From assembly GCF_037975245.1 (NCBI RefSeq), contig NC_092571.1, positions 1,778,501 through 1,842,500 of the forward strand: DNA of 64,000 nucleotides, written 5' to 3'. Made by a program: the position numbers and the translations under genes. Source of the DNA: Apostichopus japonicus (Eukaryota; Echinodermata; Holothuroidea; Aspidochirotida; Stichopodidae). Of this stretch, positions 37,186-63,830 are shown piece by piece. The stretch's first letter is position 1, and the number at the start of each line of letters is the position of its first letter. The notes below the pieces were generated by a model. It saw only the letters and a list, made by a program, of their open reading frames with translations, ran no database searches and was not told where the DNA came from.

Positions 37186-38392
37186 CCACATTAAAAACTC
37201 CGAAGACCAGATCGGGGAACAGGAAACCTCCAATGGGGCAAGTGGCGACCCTTTGGAGGGAGCGCGGCCGAGCACTAGTACTACTAGAATTTGTGAAGAA
37301 AAGATCATATTACCGTACCTACAACACATAGACCTAGTCAAAACTCGAGTGTATCTTCGATGATTAATTTCTTGGCATAACGTTGTTAGCGGTCTTTTTG
37401 GTCTAAATATTCGTAACAATGCTGAGCGAGGTTTGTGTATATTCAATTTACTCCACAATCCCTTTCCCAAATCGAAACTCCGAACTGGATTGGTGTTACG
37501 AATGATCTTGCGTGGCGGGTTTAGTAAACTAGTTTAGTGAGTATATTGCCTACGTACTCCGATATTGTGCCCTTCGTGTATGGTAGGCCGCATGAGAAAT
37601 AATTGCTGAATTATATCCGACATAATTACTGAATTATGTCGGACATAAATCCGAATTTTGTACCACATAAACACGAATTATGTCGGACATAAATCGACCC
37701 ATCAGCTGAGCGCATCTCCATGCCTATTTATGTGGTACAAAAATCCTATATATGTACCACATAAATCAACCAATCACGTACAGAATCATATAGAATGTCA
37801 GTCAACTCGACACACCCTCAACTCGACACATTCCAACTCGACTAATCAGTCACCTCGACACACGGTCAACTTGACATAAGCTACTTAGGTCAACTCGTCA
37901 CAGCCTCGTTTTGTCGGGTGCTGGTAGCATTTATACATTCCCTATACGTTTGAAGGTATACTCACTTGGTTTCAGTCTTAGTGTATAAGGGACTGGGTTC
38001 ATGGTGAATCTTTGCAGTTTGCTGTTTCTTTTCAGATTCTATTTTGTGTGCTTTTCTCAAAAACAACAAAACAATAACAAAAGGGAACAGATCATATATA
38101 TACTATGCCTTAAATGTTCTACGAACAGATCACGACAACAACAAAAACAAAGGTTAAAAATCATTGAACTGTCTCAAAATCTGATTACACAATTGACGCT
38201 ATGCCTTTCCCTTTAAAGTCAAATATGGCTTTAAGTGTGTTACCTGTTTGCCTATTTCATCACTGTCATTTAGCCTAAGTCACACTAGAGACTTTAGTAG
38301 TATAGGCTTCTGCTGTCGGCTAAGTAACAGCTTCATTCCGGGCTCGCAAGACAATATTATATTATACATTTAACACCCGTCACAGATTCAAC

Positions 38393-51915
<13,523 letters not shown>

Positions 51916-51973
51916 AACAACAAAATGATTCAAACTTTTAGCTCTTATATACTTATATTGATACAAATAATTA

Positions 51974-51979
51974 AATAAA
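51974..51979 (+). terminator. Poly(A) signal of gene C
   Basis: AATAAA lies 59 nt after the gene C stop. Flanking bases differ slightly from A and B, but the hexamer is kept. Confidence 0.6.
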
Positions 51980-52369
51980 TATGACATATGCAACTACGAA
52001 TAAGCAAATTAGAACTCACCATCGGTTGACAAATGTATACATTGTAAAAGCTACGTAAATGTAGGAACAAATTCAAACAAATTTATAATTCCAAAATGGC
52101 ATTTTTTTCTTGGATAGACTGAGAAGGTTGAAAACAAATTTATGCGGTACTTTTGGTTGATATTTTGCATAAATCAATTTCATATAATATTACTGATCCG
52201 TCTATATTATAACTATAGTCAAATATTATTTAAGGTTTATACTACAGAATAAATGTTTGAATATACATTATAATCTGCCATATATAAATATGTTATCAAA
52301 GATGAACAATATTTGAAGGAATATCGAAACTTTTGAAAAATTTCTTTTAAGTTGCTCTTTTACTTTCTG

Positions 52370-54694
52370 CCAAATATCATTGGTGATATGGATATTTTGG
52401 CTTCCAGATTAAAGGTACGAAGCAAACATGTCTGGGAGGTAAATGCTCCTAAAAAGGTCAATGCCCGTTCCCTTATGCACATATTATATGACATCATGGT
52501 CACGCCAATACTTGTGTCCAAATGCTTCAAAACATGCCTTTTCTTCCATTGTTGATGTTGTGTCTGGAAAATAACCATTTCATCCTTAATTAAAAGTCTT
52601 GAATTTCAATATATCAACACTGAGGGAACCCTGACGGATTGATAATCCAACACAATCGTAGAATAGAAAAGGTGTTTCTGGAGGGATTTCTCAACCAAGG
52701 CTTCCTATACAATGAGTTAATCAGATTTATGTCGGACATAATTCAGCAATTTTGTCGGACACAATTCAGCAATTGTTTCCCATGCGGCCTACCATATTCG
52801 TGTTACTCACGAAGCGCATACTATACATCCAACCATAGATCGACTGATCCAACATTTACTCTGGATGCTTTGCAGTATTTGGAAACAACCAGCTCCACGA
52901 AAATTAACAGTTAGATTAATATAAGGTTCAGATGCAGATAAAGTCCATGCTCCTGTGCACGTTTAACATTCACTAATATCATCGACATAAACAAAGAAAA
53001 TACATTTAGAAAACTTATCACAACTTAATTAAATGAATTTACAGTTTGGTAAACATCTTGGAAGTCTTCTGACGCGAAGTAGCGGTTTTGATATAGCTGA
53101 CCTAAACTGAACTAATACACGTGGACCTAAAATCTCGTACTCATTGACATATATTTGACTTGTTCAAGTCTCATCTGGTGAAATTATTTCCCAAAATGAC
53201 GGGAAAATGAATGTGGAATACATTTTCCTACTCAAACCAAAACTCATACTGGTCATGAATACTAACTAAGTTGTAAAACAAATTTCATCATCATTTTGCA
53301 TGTGATATGTCGCTTCCATATTAATCATAACCGAAAACTCTAAAGAAGACCCTATCTGTGGCCCTCACGTGACGACAAAAACATTTTCCTGAACAACTTT
53401 GGTTCACCAGCATTCAAACTTTATATCCACAACACTTCATGGGATTTTGACCGACCCTTTGGGAGATATAGCAGTTTTTACGTTTTCAGAAAATGACCTC
53501 TCGTGACCTCTAATGACCTTCATATTTATACAATACGATCGCATGTTTTTAAGCTTAACTCACACAATCACTAATGGAATTGCAGCCAAATCGAATGAAA
53601 AATGACGAAATGACAGTCATTCAAGCACGGTGGCAAAAAGTGACAGAAATTCGGCACTTGAATCGCACGATCGCGGCTATAGCTTAGCTGGAAGTTTCAG
53701 ACGAGCTAAAATATACAGATAACGACTAGCGGGTCAGTACAGTCATAAAGCCTCGAACGGTACCATCTTTTCGTTATATCAAATTATTTTGATAAAACGA
53801 TTGTTTACACTGAAAAGTATCGTTAAACCATTAATGTCGTACAAAGTCCACTCGTTTAGCGTTGTACAACTGCCCTCGATTTTCTCCATGCCATATGTAA
53901 ACTACGGAGGCACAGAACGACCATAACATTTACATGCTGTCCTTGTAACACGATAAACTTGCTGAAAGATGAACATTACGTTTTCCTTTCCCAATTCGAG
54001 TACCCTCATGTTCATGAGATGGTACTTTCTACTCTGTAATACGGTAGTTTGTGAAATGTTAACCATCCGAGTAGGACTGATTTTCAGTTTATTGTATTTG
54101 TAAACAGTAGGTCTGTTAATGCGCGTACGGAGCCTCAGTGGTATGCAGGGAATACCAATTTTGTTTTCACAAAATTTTAGTTTAATCGACACTTCCCTCT
54201 TTCGGTTAGGGGGCTTGAATGCTAAATAGTGCCATAATTTCCTACATAATTCCCATATTTAACAACATTTGCCAGTTAACATATACGACTCAGTGCGTGC
54301 GTGTGCAATTTTGCCGTCACCATTTCGCCTTTTTTTTAGGTGGAGCCTGGGAGCACTTGTTGTACGTACCTCTTCAAAACGATAATTCTCTGACTAAACA
54401 GAAAGGAAGCTACGTCTTGCTAGGTCCTCCGTACAGGCATGGTTGGCAATACGTTTGATCGAGAGCTTATACGTGCAAATAGCTGAATAGGCTTTCGATT
54501 GTTCGTGTGTACAATAGACTCACACTTTGCAGGCCCTATTCCTTGGATTATTTATATGCAACTGGCTAGCCTTGACTGAGTGCAGTAAATAACATAGGAA
54601 CGCTTGATGGGAACGCATATTAATTTGGCTGTTCATTATAGTATTTGACCATTTTACAATTTTGATCTATTAGAATCGAGACAGCAATAACAAG
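52370..54694. other. Unique intergenic region right of the array
   Basis: About 2.3 kb between the array edge and the carrier gene. It contains one inverted copy of a spacer repeat (52725-52797). No gene, RNA or convincing regulatory element is recognised. Short reading frames here have no family resemblance. Confidence 0.6.
52725..52797 (-). repeat. Inverted copy of a spacer repeat
   Basis: On the minus strand this matches 15223-15296 of the A-B spacer (and its B-C equivalent), including the ggccgcatg segment and the gtcggacata motifs, with about one difference in seven bases by eye. It is a dispersed repeat of unknown class. Confidence 0.6.
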
Positions 54695-57600
54695 ATGGCA
54701 CAGCAGCCAATACCTAAACCTGTAAAATTTTTGTTCGGTGGAACTTCGGGGTAAGCAGCTTCCTAGCCCCTGGTTAGACCAGGCCTAGGACTTTACGAGG
54801 CTAGGCTCTAGCCTTACTTGAGTTAAGGCCTAGCCAGGCTAATGTTAACCATTGCCTGACTATAGAAGCTATGCTGAAGGAAGGGTCTGGCCTACCCTAT
54901 ACTAATGCATAAATCAGTAGGCCTAGGACTTATTCCTGAAAATCTTAAAGCCACACTCCTGGAGGGTATAAGGTTATTGTGTTGCTCAGACCTGTGTTGA
55001 AGGCTACTGTACAATTCCCAGTAAATGAGTGACATAATTCATGAAAGTACGTCAGAATACAAACTTGATGTTCCCATTTTTCACTGTAACAACTAAAGCC
55101 ATTTTTGTTCCATTTCGTAGATTAAAATTGCATTTGAAAAATTGTTACAATTGTGACTTTCATACTGTACATCACCTCTAGAGGCCTAGCCTAGTTCTAG
55201 TTTACAGTGTTGTGATGTTATTAGTAGTATGCTCCCTGGACCACGTTTAGGTTTTAGTTGTGTTCACCCTCGACCACGGTGCTTGTTGTGTTTGTTCATT
55301 CTAGTTGGTTAAAACCTACAGTTATAGGTCACGTCAATTTAACCAACTAGATTCTAAAATGGATAGGATTCTACGCCCAGAACGTTTTGATGCAGATTCG
55401 AACTCTGAAAATGCTGCTAAAGCATGGAAACACTGGTTTAAGACATTCGAAAATTTCATATCTGTTCTCACAGGAGAGCCTAACAAGCTATGTATACTTA
55501 CTAACTTCGTTTCGCCTAAAGTATATGAATCGATAGCGGACTGTACTACATACGAGACAGCGATTAAAATCCTCGGCGACTTGTATGTTAAACCAAAGAA
55601 CGAGATTTTCGCTCGCCATCTGTTAGCGACTAGACGTCAAGAACCTGGTGAGTCTTTGGATACATATTTGCAAGCTCTGAAAACTCTTGCTAATGATTGC
55701 AACTTTAAGTCAGTCACAGCAGAAGCATATCGCGATGAATACATTCGTGACTCTTTCATAAGTGGCTTACTTTCCCCTTCCATAAGACAAAGGCTCCTAG
55801 AAAACAAAACTCTTGATTTGCAAACAATGCATGATCAAGCTCGTGCACTCGAATCAGCACAAAAGAACTCAGAATCGTATACTCTTCATGGACCCCCTAC
55901 ACTGACACCCCAAAGTGCTGCAGTAAAAAGTGACATCAGACCTGAACCACTAATGGAAACTATTGATAGCGCATCCACAACTACTGCAAAGTGTTTCTTT
56001 TGTGGATATGCAAAGCACCCACGTTCACGATGCCCAGCAAGAGACGAGACATGTAACAAGTGTGATAAGAGAGGTCATTTTGCCAAGGTATGTCAATCCA
56101 AATCAAACTCAAAGACTTCAGCCTCCCTCTCCACCCTAGCCACTGCAATAAGTGCAGCAAGCCCACCAAAACTCGCCAAAGCCAGTGTACAAGTAACCAT
56201 TAATGGCAGGCTAGCTGACTGCCTCATAGATAGTGGCAGTACCGAAAGCTTTATTCACCCACAGCTAGCTAAAGCACTCTCTTTGGAACTAAAACCTTCA
56301 GGGGTTTCAGTTAACATGGCCTCGTCCTCATTATCTGTCAAAACAAAAGGTGTTTGTTATGTGGACATTGTTCTCAACAGGCATTGCTATAAAAACGTGA
56401 TCTTAGGAGTATTACCAGGATTGTGTGCGGATGTTATACTCGGTCAGGATTTCCAGCAAAAGCATTCAAGTGTCATCCTTAAGTATGGAGGGGATCTCCC
56501 TCCCCTAGTCCTATGCGGTTTAACAACCTTGAGAACAGAACCGCCACAACTATTTGCTAACCTTAGTCCTGACATCCACCCAGTAGCTGCAAAATCTCGT
56601 CGCTACAGCTCAGATGACAAGAAATTTATAGCAGCTGAGACTCAACGCCTCTTACGCGAAGGAATCATTGAGAAAAGCAAATTCTCCATGGAGAGCTCAA
56701 GTTGTGGTTACCAAAGACGAAAACCACAAGAAACGACTTGCCATCGATTACTCTGAAACAATTAATAGATTCACCCTCCAGGACAGTTACCCACTTCCAC
56801 GAATAGATGAAACTGTGGATAAGATCGCTCAATATCAGGTATTTAGCACCATTGACCTGCGCAGCGCATATCACCAAGTACCACTCAAGGAAGATGATAA
56901 AAGCTACACAGCCTTTGAGTCAGATGGAAGCCTCTATCAGTTTACTCGAGTCCCCTTCGGTGTCACAAATGGGGTCCCATGCTTTCAAAGGATCATGGAT
57001 TCTTTCATTGAGGAAGAAAAACTCACAGACACTTTTGCTTATTTGGATGACATCACCATTTGTGGTAGGGACCAGAAAGAGCATGATCATAACTTGCAAA
57101 GATTTTTAGAGGCTGCAAAGAGAAAGAATATTGTGTATAATGAGAACAAATGCACATTCTCCACCACCAAAATAAGTATCCTAGGTTATCTGGTGGAAAA
57201 TGGTACAAAGCGCCCCGACCCCGAGCGTCTCCGTCCCCTTCGTGAACTCAAATCACCTGAAAACATGAAATCACTAAGACGCACACTTGGATTCTTTGCT
57301 TACTATTCTAAATGGATTCCAGACTATGCTCGAAAGATTCGTCCGTTAGCTTTTGAGAAATTAAAGAAGGAAATTGAGAATTCAGTGGTTGTTGCCATTG
57401 ATGAGTCTCTCCCATTCCAGGTAGAAACGGACGCTTCAGAATTTGCAATAGCAGGAACTCTAAACCAAGCGGGTCGCCCAGTGGCTTTCTTTTCGCGCAC
57501 CTTACAAGGCTCAGAGCGCCGTCACGCATCAGTTGAAAAGGAGGCACAAGCGATCATAGAAGCTGTGCGCCATTGGAGGCATTACCTTACTGGGAAACAT

Positions 57601-60600
57601 TTTGTTCTTGTGACAGATCAAAAATCAGTCAAGTACATGTTTGACACTAATCACAAAGGAAAGATCAAAAATGAGAAAATAATGCGTTGGCGGATGGAAC
57701 TATCTTGCTATGTCTTTGCCACCTTTTCGCTTTATTTGGCATGCCGTCCTACATCCATTCAGATCGAGGATCAGCCTTCATGAGTAAGGAACTACGAGAC
57801 TTTCTAACAAGCAAGGGTATTGCTAGTAGTAGAACTACTAGTTATAACCCACAAGGAAACGGTCAAGCAGAACGTTACAATGGCACCATATGGAAGGCTA
57901 TTACATTGGCACTCGAAGCACGCAGCTTGCCACCTAAGTACTGGCAAGAAGTCCTGCAAGATGCCCTTCATTCCATCAGATCTCTGTTGTCCACGGCAAC
58001 AAATGTGACACCCCATGAAAGGTTTTTCAGTTTCCCCCGGAAGTCTGCAACAGGGTGTTCAGTCCCTTCATGGCTTTGCAATCCAGGTCCTGCACTTCTT
58101 AAAAGGCATGTTCGGTTACATAAGACAGATCCTTTAGTGGATGAGGTCGAGGTCATCCAAGCAAACCCACAATATGCCCATGTTAGGCTGTCAGATGGGA
58201 GAGAGACAACTGTCTCTGTACGTCACCTAGCACCAATCGGGGAAGCTACTCCAAGACTGGAGAAAAGTACTGATCAAATGGAATCATCAATCGGGGACAA
58301 TGGCCCAGTAGAACTTGAGCAGGGCCAAGAGTTAATTGATAGTAATGAAGTGCCTTCTCTGAGAAGGTCGCAAAGGCCTCGAAGGCCACCGGACAGGTTA
58401 GATCTGTGAGTCAGAGTTTGTGGATAGTTTGTGTTATACTGGACATTTAAAGAACACTTGTGGTTGTTTAGTTATTAGTTACATTAACTTTAGGACAATT
58501 GTTTAGTTAGGGGAGAATGTGATGTTATTAGTAGTATGCTCCCTGGACCACGTTTAGGTTTTAGTTGTGTTCACCCTCGACCACGGTGCTTGTTGTGTTT
58601 GTTCATTCTAGTTGGTTAAAACCTACAGTTATAGGTCACGTCAAGTGTCTGTCAATGTACCTCCATAAGTATACACAGGAGTAAATTTCTGGTCAAAATT
58701 GGCACAACCTTATCTTGGTATCCTGTTTAGTGACAATTTATCTTTCTCTACACATATTGATAAGATATGCTCTAGGACTAGCAGAACCCTTGGCTTCCTG
58801 AATAGGAATTTGCGCTCTTGCCCACCAGAATGACATGAATTGCCTATATGTCTAGATGTGTTGCTCTACTCTTGAATCTGCAGCTCAGGTTTGGGACCCT
58901 CATAAGGTCTCAGACCAAGATAAAATAGAAAAACTTCAAAGGAAGGCAGCACGTTTTGTAACTCATATTTCCATAGGCAATCCAGCATCACTGAGATCCT
59001 GAAGACTTTGAAATGGGAACCTCTCATAGAAAAGAGGAAAAGGGCCAGACTCATGCTTATTTATCAAATTATTAATGACCTAGTTTGCAGTCCCAAACGA
59101 GACTAATCCCTTCTTGAAACGTGGCCGCTATTTTCAAATTCCACATAATCATCATGCTTTTCAGTATAGATAGTTTCTATCCTAGGACTATAAAAGACTG
59201 GAATATGCAATCCTTGGCTGTTAAGGAGAGCCCTAGTCTTGAGGTGTTTAAAACTAGATTGCCCATGCATTGTTACTAGCACTGCTGCGCTGGGTACCAA
59301 CATCCTTGTGGTGATACCCGAGCGGGGTTTCTAACGAGTATTTAACAGAAACAGAACATAAAGATACTCTACTCCACCATTCATTATGAACACACAAGAA
59401 CCGATGCCTAACTTTATACCTATCATGACGGCCTAAGTCAACCACATTAAATTTTGACAGGTTCCCATAAAATTACTTGGCCTAGCTTAACTGATTACTG
59501 TGTTGAGTTGTTTCTTTTCTACAGGAATTAGTGTGGCCCCTTTGCAAATGAATGAACTTGTAAATTAATGATCTATTTATCAAGTCATACGTTGACAATT
59601 GGGGTAGGTCTCGTAGATAAATATTAACAATCAAAGAAGAACGAATTCAATTGCCAACAGTTGCCGTAGTGTCTATAATAGCCCACATGGGTTGCAACTT
59701 TAGATGTCCAGAAGGTCTATGAGCCATAGGCTACTACTGTATGTGTACAGTTGAGTTATTAATATGCAATGCATAGATTGTACCAATGAGAATTAAATGT
59801 TACCCATTTCTTTTACTGATTCCATAAGCAATGTTCTCAAATTGGGATAATGTTCTCCTATCAGACATTCCTGTAGTCTTACTCAAATTTATTTGACTTA
59901 AAGGCATTGAAGACTCGCCCCAAAACCGTGTGCCGCACTCTGTAAAACTTTCCGTTGCTTGCAAGTGAAGTTTTCTTTTTGTCGCTACAAAATGCAGACA
60001 GAAGTAAAAAGTGATACCTCACTGTCATAAAATGCATCTTCAGTGTGTGAATCCCAAAAAGTCTCACAAACAAAATGATTGAACTGAAACTTACAGGTTA
60101 AGGTACAATCATTCATCCTGTATTGGTCTTTCTTCTCATCAGGATGGCAGCAACATTTTTCGTGCAACCTCTGGATCTGGTCAAGAACAGGATGCAAATG
60201 AGCGGTAACAAACACAGCCCAAGTTGGCAAATTTAGTCAACTTTTAGTGCCATGGATGTATTGGTATAGCAAGATTGCATATTGATCAATCTATGATGTC
60301 ATCCTCAATTGTTTGTCACAATGTTTTGTCTTTAATTAGAAATTAACGATACCAGTCGAATCTGAACAATTAGTCACCAAGATGCATGCATACATGTACA
60401 GTACCTACTAACACTATCAACCCCATGTTAAATGGAAATGAGAAATTTACATAAACCTGACTTTTTTCTTCATCATTTCAAATAATGATTGAACCATTTA
60501 GACTGAGCTACATTCTCATTGTAAAGGATTTACAATCGGCAAATTAGTAAAATATTTGTGTTTGTTAGCACTCACCCTCCCCCCATTTTGGTCCTCCCTC

Positions 60601-63600
60601 TGCCCCCCACCCAAGAACGAATATATATATGAATATAGCTGCCATACAGCATTAGTTCAATTTACCTTCCTTAGTCGGTGGCATCATGATCTATTAGCAA
60701 TTCATTTCCTGTCCTTTAGTTTTCACTTTTACCAAACTTTTCTGTTAGCTTTATCAATGGTCTTCTCATGTTCTCTTAAATCTCAAGTTCTGTTTGACAT
60801 TTTTTGAATATATGAATGTATTCTCAGGTGAAGGAGGGGCTGCCAAGGCTCACAAGTCCAGCTTCCATGCAATAAGGAATATTATCTCTCAAGAGGGGTT
60901 TTTTGGCCTCTACAATGGGTAAGTAATTGCTAAAGCTATATTATGCATTTAATTATGAACATACACAATCTGTTGCGTATCATCACAACAGCCCATATTG
61001 ATCATCTCTTTTGCTTTTAACTGGTTCCCCTACAATAATCACAATATTATGATGAGGTACTTGTAATCCTCAGGAGTTACCACTTTTGCAAAGAAGGATC
61101 ACAAATTAAATTAAACTAAAGATTATCAATGAATAAATCACAGCTTGGAAAGGCCATCTTGGAATTAAAATGTTCCTGGAAAACCAAGTTAAACAATATC
61201 AGTTGTTGCTGACATTATTCAATTAAATATAAGTTTCCATAAAGAAAGAGGACAATAAATCATAATTCAATCATTGGACAGAGAATTGATATTCTGATAT
61301 TCAAGATATCATTACGCAAACCCAAGAAGTTTGCTTGCAGTTGTCTCTTTCAGAGGACTTCTGGTTGGAAGGGATGGAAAGTACAGTGTACATGATACTT
61401 GAAACATGCTTACAACAATATGATGGACTTAGCTTCCATTGCTCGTTTTGGTAACAATGTATAATTATCAGCAGTTTTATCAGAGTAAGTGGAACATCAG
61501 AAACTGCACCATTCAAAGGTTCGAATCAAATCTGTGTAGTGGACCCTCATGAAAGGGCCCTGGGCTTAATTAAACATCTCACCCAAAAACCCTAGAAAGT
61601 TTTGTCTCTGACACGTGATCGTCACTAAACAGTTGATCAGCTGCTCATCTCGTTTTCCATTTTTATTACAAATTTTTGTCATTCCCAGCCTTTCAGCCGG
61701 CCTGCTACGCCAAGCAACCTACACCACCACTCGGCTGGGCATTTACACAACCCTCTTCGATATGGTCTCAGGGTAAGTGAAGGATAAGGTTAATCAGAAA
61801 TATCTGCAGAGACACGGACATTAGATTGATAATGTTCTCACGGACACCTCACTCCATTTGACAGAAGCTATCCCCTTTCTCAGACAGTAATAAGGTTACA
61901 GGGTAAACTGCACTTTTATGTTAATTTTTTTCATCATTGATGTTCTACGTTTATTTTTTTTTTGGGGGGGGGGTGGGTGTAGAGGTAGTGCTTGCAAATG
62001 CTGTGGCTAAAATATCAAAATGTTTTATTACCTGATATTAAATACCTTAAACTATTGTTGTGTTTGTTTTGGCCTGATATTTCATTCATTTCATTTCATT
62101 TCATTTATTTCGTTTATACATAAGAACAATAGAACAAGTGGTATAGTATAAACAGGACACTAGAAAAACAATAGTAGTTTATCGAGCTAGCGACCAAAAA
62201 ATAACAAATAACACTGAAAGAAGGTAACAGTCAAGAGTAAAGAAATATAAACATGAGATAATCAACACTCAGTCAGAGTAGTTTTCAATTAGGTGGGGGG
62301 ATATAAACAGTAACACAACTAAGAAAGAAAAAAACCCATGTCATCAACCAGACACACATCACAACAAATACAGTAGGTGGGCAGCATTGTAGCATGTTTT
62401 TCAAATGTTGAAATCTCACAACAGCTCTTCATGTCTCTGGGTTTATCATTTATCACAAGAATCTCTAACGTGTAGCTGACATCTGATGGCAAGTTGTTTC
62501 CTCGTCTTGGAATTTTCATTTCCGTTAACTTTATCATTTTGATTTGAACATTTGTAGCTGTGACATCTTACACTAACTTTATCATTACATTTCAAGTTTG
62601 GGAATCCCAGATTTAAATGTACTTTGTTTCTTTTTCCCCAGACCAGAGGGTGCACCACCGCCATTCTACCTTAAAGCATTGATAGGTTTGTATTACTGCG
62701 TCTCTGCTCTTTCACATATACATGCCATTTATTGACGTTTTTTGTGTGTGTTTGGGTGGGTGCGTTTGTTTTGTATTCTGACCGAGGACAAAAGAATTTC
62801 AGGTCCTCGGTTGTGATTTCTAAAGAATCACCACATCCTCGGAAGAATTCTATTGTATGGGATATTGTTAAGGTCAGGGTATGTGGATTTGAACAATGGA
62901 AAATACAATGGGGTCCTAGATTGGAATGTAATACAAAGATGTGTGTGTGTGTGTGTGTGGTTCTTTTTGTTGGGATGCAAGTTTAACTCAAGAGGTGATT
63001 TTTATTTTTTAAGGAAACAGATCCAACCATCATTATTGGTCTAGATGTGATACAGATAACTTTAATAAACAACTTCCCCAAACAGCTACGAAAAATCTGC
63101 CATTTGGGAGATAGAACAGGTTTTGTGTTCCTTCACACTTCACAAAGGCTTGAGATTGTAGCCACACCTTAGAATGCTGCTCCTATTATTCCTGCTTTAA
63201 GTACACTGCTTCACTTACAATGGTGTTGTGTTTGTCAATTATAATGATGTAAGCCAAAGTTACTAATCTTGCCGCCGTGACGACACTGTTCTGTAATGTT
63301 ACGAGATGGCCAGAGCTACGATTTTGAGTTTCTCGAAGACACGTCCAAGGAGCTAACTAAAATATTGTTAACTGTTAATTGTAAACTGGTGTAAACAGGG
63401 GCACTATAAAAATGTCTTATTCATGCTAGGATCCACACAGCTAATAAGTGCCCTTACATTTGTTATACCAAGCGAGAGATGTATAAGTAAACGAACGACA
63501 GATTACCGACTGGGAAATTATAAACAATGAAAGGGAACGATCAAAGAAGTGACCTCTGGACTGGTGACCGAGAGGTCACCGGCTGGAGTCCCCTTCTAGC

Positions 63601-63830
63601 CAACGGTTTCTTTTTCTCTTTTCCTCTCATTGTAGAAAATAGTATCATATTACACAGAAAGTTTGGATAGGCGCACTGTTAGATTTTATACTTAGCAAGC
63701 CGATACTTTCATATTGAGTTGCTTTTTGTTTTACATTTTTTTCTTGACCAGGTATGTCAGCTGGTGCCGTGGGTGCATTCATTGGTACCCCTGCCGACTT
63801 ATCCCTTATCAGAATGACGTCTGACGGAAG
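54695..63830 (+). CDS. SLC25A11: Mitochondrial 2-oxoglutarate/malate carrier, exons 1-6 (3' part outside window)
   Basis: Inner-membrane antiporter exchanging 2-oxoglutarate for malate, part of the malate-aspartate shuttle. Exons: 54695-54750, 60143-60204, 60828-60918, 61689-61772, 62642-62685, 63752-63830, with GT..AG borders and matching phases; 416 nt joined (138 codons plus 2 nt). The protein starts [16 protein letters not shown]. It shows the first carrier signature PLDLVK, the subfamily stretch [20 protein letters not shown], and the start of the second repeat with [12 protein letters not shown], all closely matching vertebrate SLC25A11. No signal or targeting peptide is expected. Intron 1 (5.4 kb) hosts a retrotransposon in the sense orientation. 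No defect is seen in the coding part. Confidence 0.95.
55211..55336 (+). repeat. 5' LTR (126 bp)
   Basis: Identical to the 3' LTR at 58518-58643; TG..CA termini. Unusually short for an LTR. Confidence 0.95.
55359..56756 (+). pseudogene. Retrotransposon gag-protease and start of RT (frame broken at the end)
   Basis: The start was chosen at the first ATG after the 5' LTR (55359); the frame is also open through the LTR end. An alpha-helical Gag is followed by two CCHC zinc knuckles ([14 protein letters not shown] and [14 protein letters not shown]), then an aspartic protease with [10 protein letters not shown], then the RT N-terminus ([11 protein letters not shown]). A single-base insertion near 56680 moves the rest of RT to another frame, so the last ~25 codons here are out-of-frame tail. 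Gag and protease share one frame with no programmed shift between them. Confidence 0.88.
56668..57783 (+). pseudogene. Retrotransposon reverse transcriptase and RNase H (frameshifted, truncated)
   Basis: RT with [30 protein letters not shown] and the catalytic YLDD, then RNase H with ETDAS and a SVEKEAQAI segment. After RWRMELSCY, where related elements continue with the end of RNase H and the integrase zinc-binding domain, the sequence jumps to the middle of integrase in a different frame. The deletion junction is at about 57710. Confidence 0.88.
57715..58409 (+). pseudogene. Retrotransposon integrase C-terminal half
   Basis: Contains the second Asp (HSDRGSAF) and the Glu (GQAERYNG) of the DDE integrase core, plus the C-terminal region up to a stop just before the polypurine tract. 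The HHCC zinc domain and first catalytic Asp are missing through the internal deletion, so no active integrase could be made. Confidence 0.85.
58518..58643 (+). repeat. 3' LTR (126 bp)
   Basis: Identical to the 5' LTR, preceded by the polypurine tract and followed by the agtgt target duplication. Confidence 0.95.
58655..59360 (+). mobile_element. Decayed LINE 3' fragment (RT C-terminus)
   Basis: Translating in shifting frames gives pieces typical of the C-terminal region of Jockey/CR1-group LINE ORF2: [41 protein letters not shown] and a DWN-containing end. Several stops and frameshifts show age. The Ty3/gypsy element inserted at its left edge. It is unrelated in sequence to the LINE in the gene array by eye. 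Confidence 0.75.
62083..62117 (-). repeat. Pentanucleotide (TGAAA-type) tail, possible LINE 3' end
   Basis: A run of attc/ttcattt units, read on the minus strand as an AAATGAAATGAAATG-type tail, resembles the short tandem tail of CR1/L2-group LINEs. The sequence to its right (to about 62300) may be the corresponding 3' UTR, but no protein similarity is seen. Confidence 0.4.
63540..63640 (+). repeat. Possible tRNA-derived SINE fragment, SLC25A11 intron 5
   Basis: ctggactggtgaccgagagg followed by tcaccggctggagtcccc resembles a tRNA D arm and T arm with a degenerate B box (ggctggagtcc versus ggttcgantcc), followed by a pyrimidine-rich tail. Only one copy is in the window, so SINE status is tentative. 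Confidence 0.35.

Larger units (their letters stand above)
55211..58643 (+). mobile_element. Ty3/gypsy-type LTR retrotransposon in SLC25A11 intron 1
   Basis: Identical 126-bp LTRs (55211-55336 and 58518-58643), each starting TGTGATG and ending CACGTCA, flanked by the 5-bp duplication agtgt (55206-55210, 58644-58648). The purine-rich run ttaggggagaa just before the 3' LTR is the expected polypurine tract. The interior encodes Gag, protease, reverse transcriptase, RNase H and the C-terminal half of integrase in the Ty3/gypsy order. LTR identity means a recent insertion. A single-base frameshift and an internal deletion make it non-autonomous. Confidence 0.95.

Noticed and set aside
56660-56700. 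Programmed ribosomal frameshift between gag and pol
   Set aside because: Protease and the start of RT are already in the gag frame, and the shift falls inside RT, so a single-base lesion explains it better.
59001-59360. Possible exon of SLC25A11 in the right part of intron 1
   Set aside because: The reading pieces are LINE reverse-transcriptase fragments with stops; exon 1 joins exon 2 in correct phase without them.
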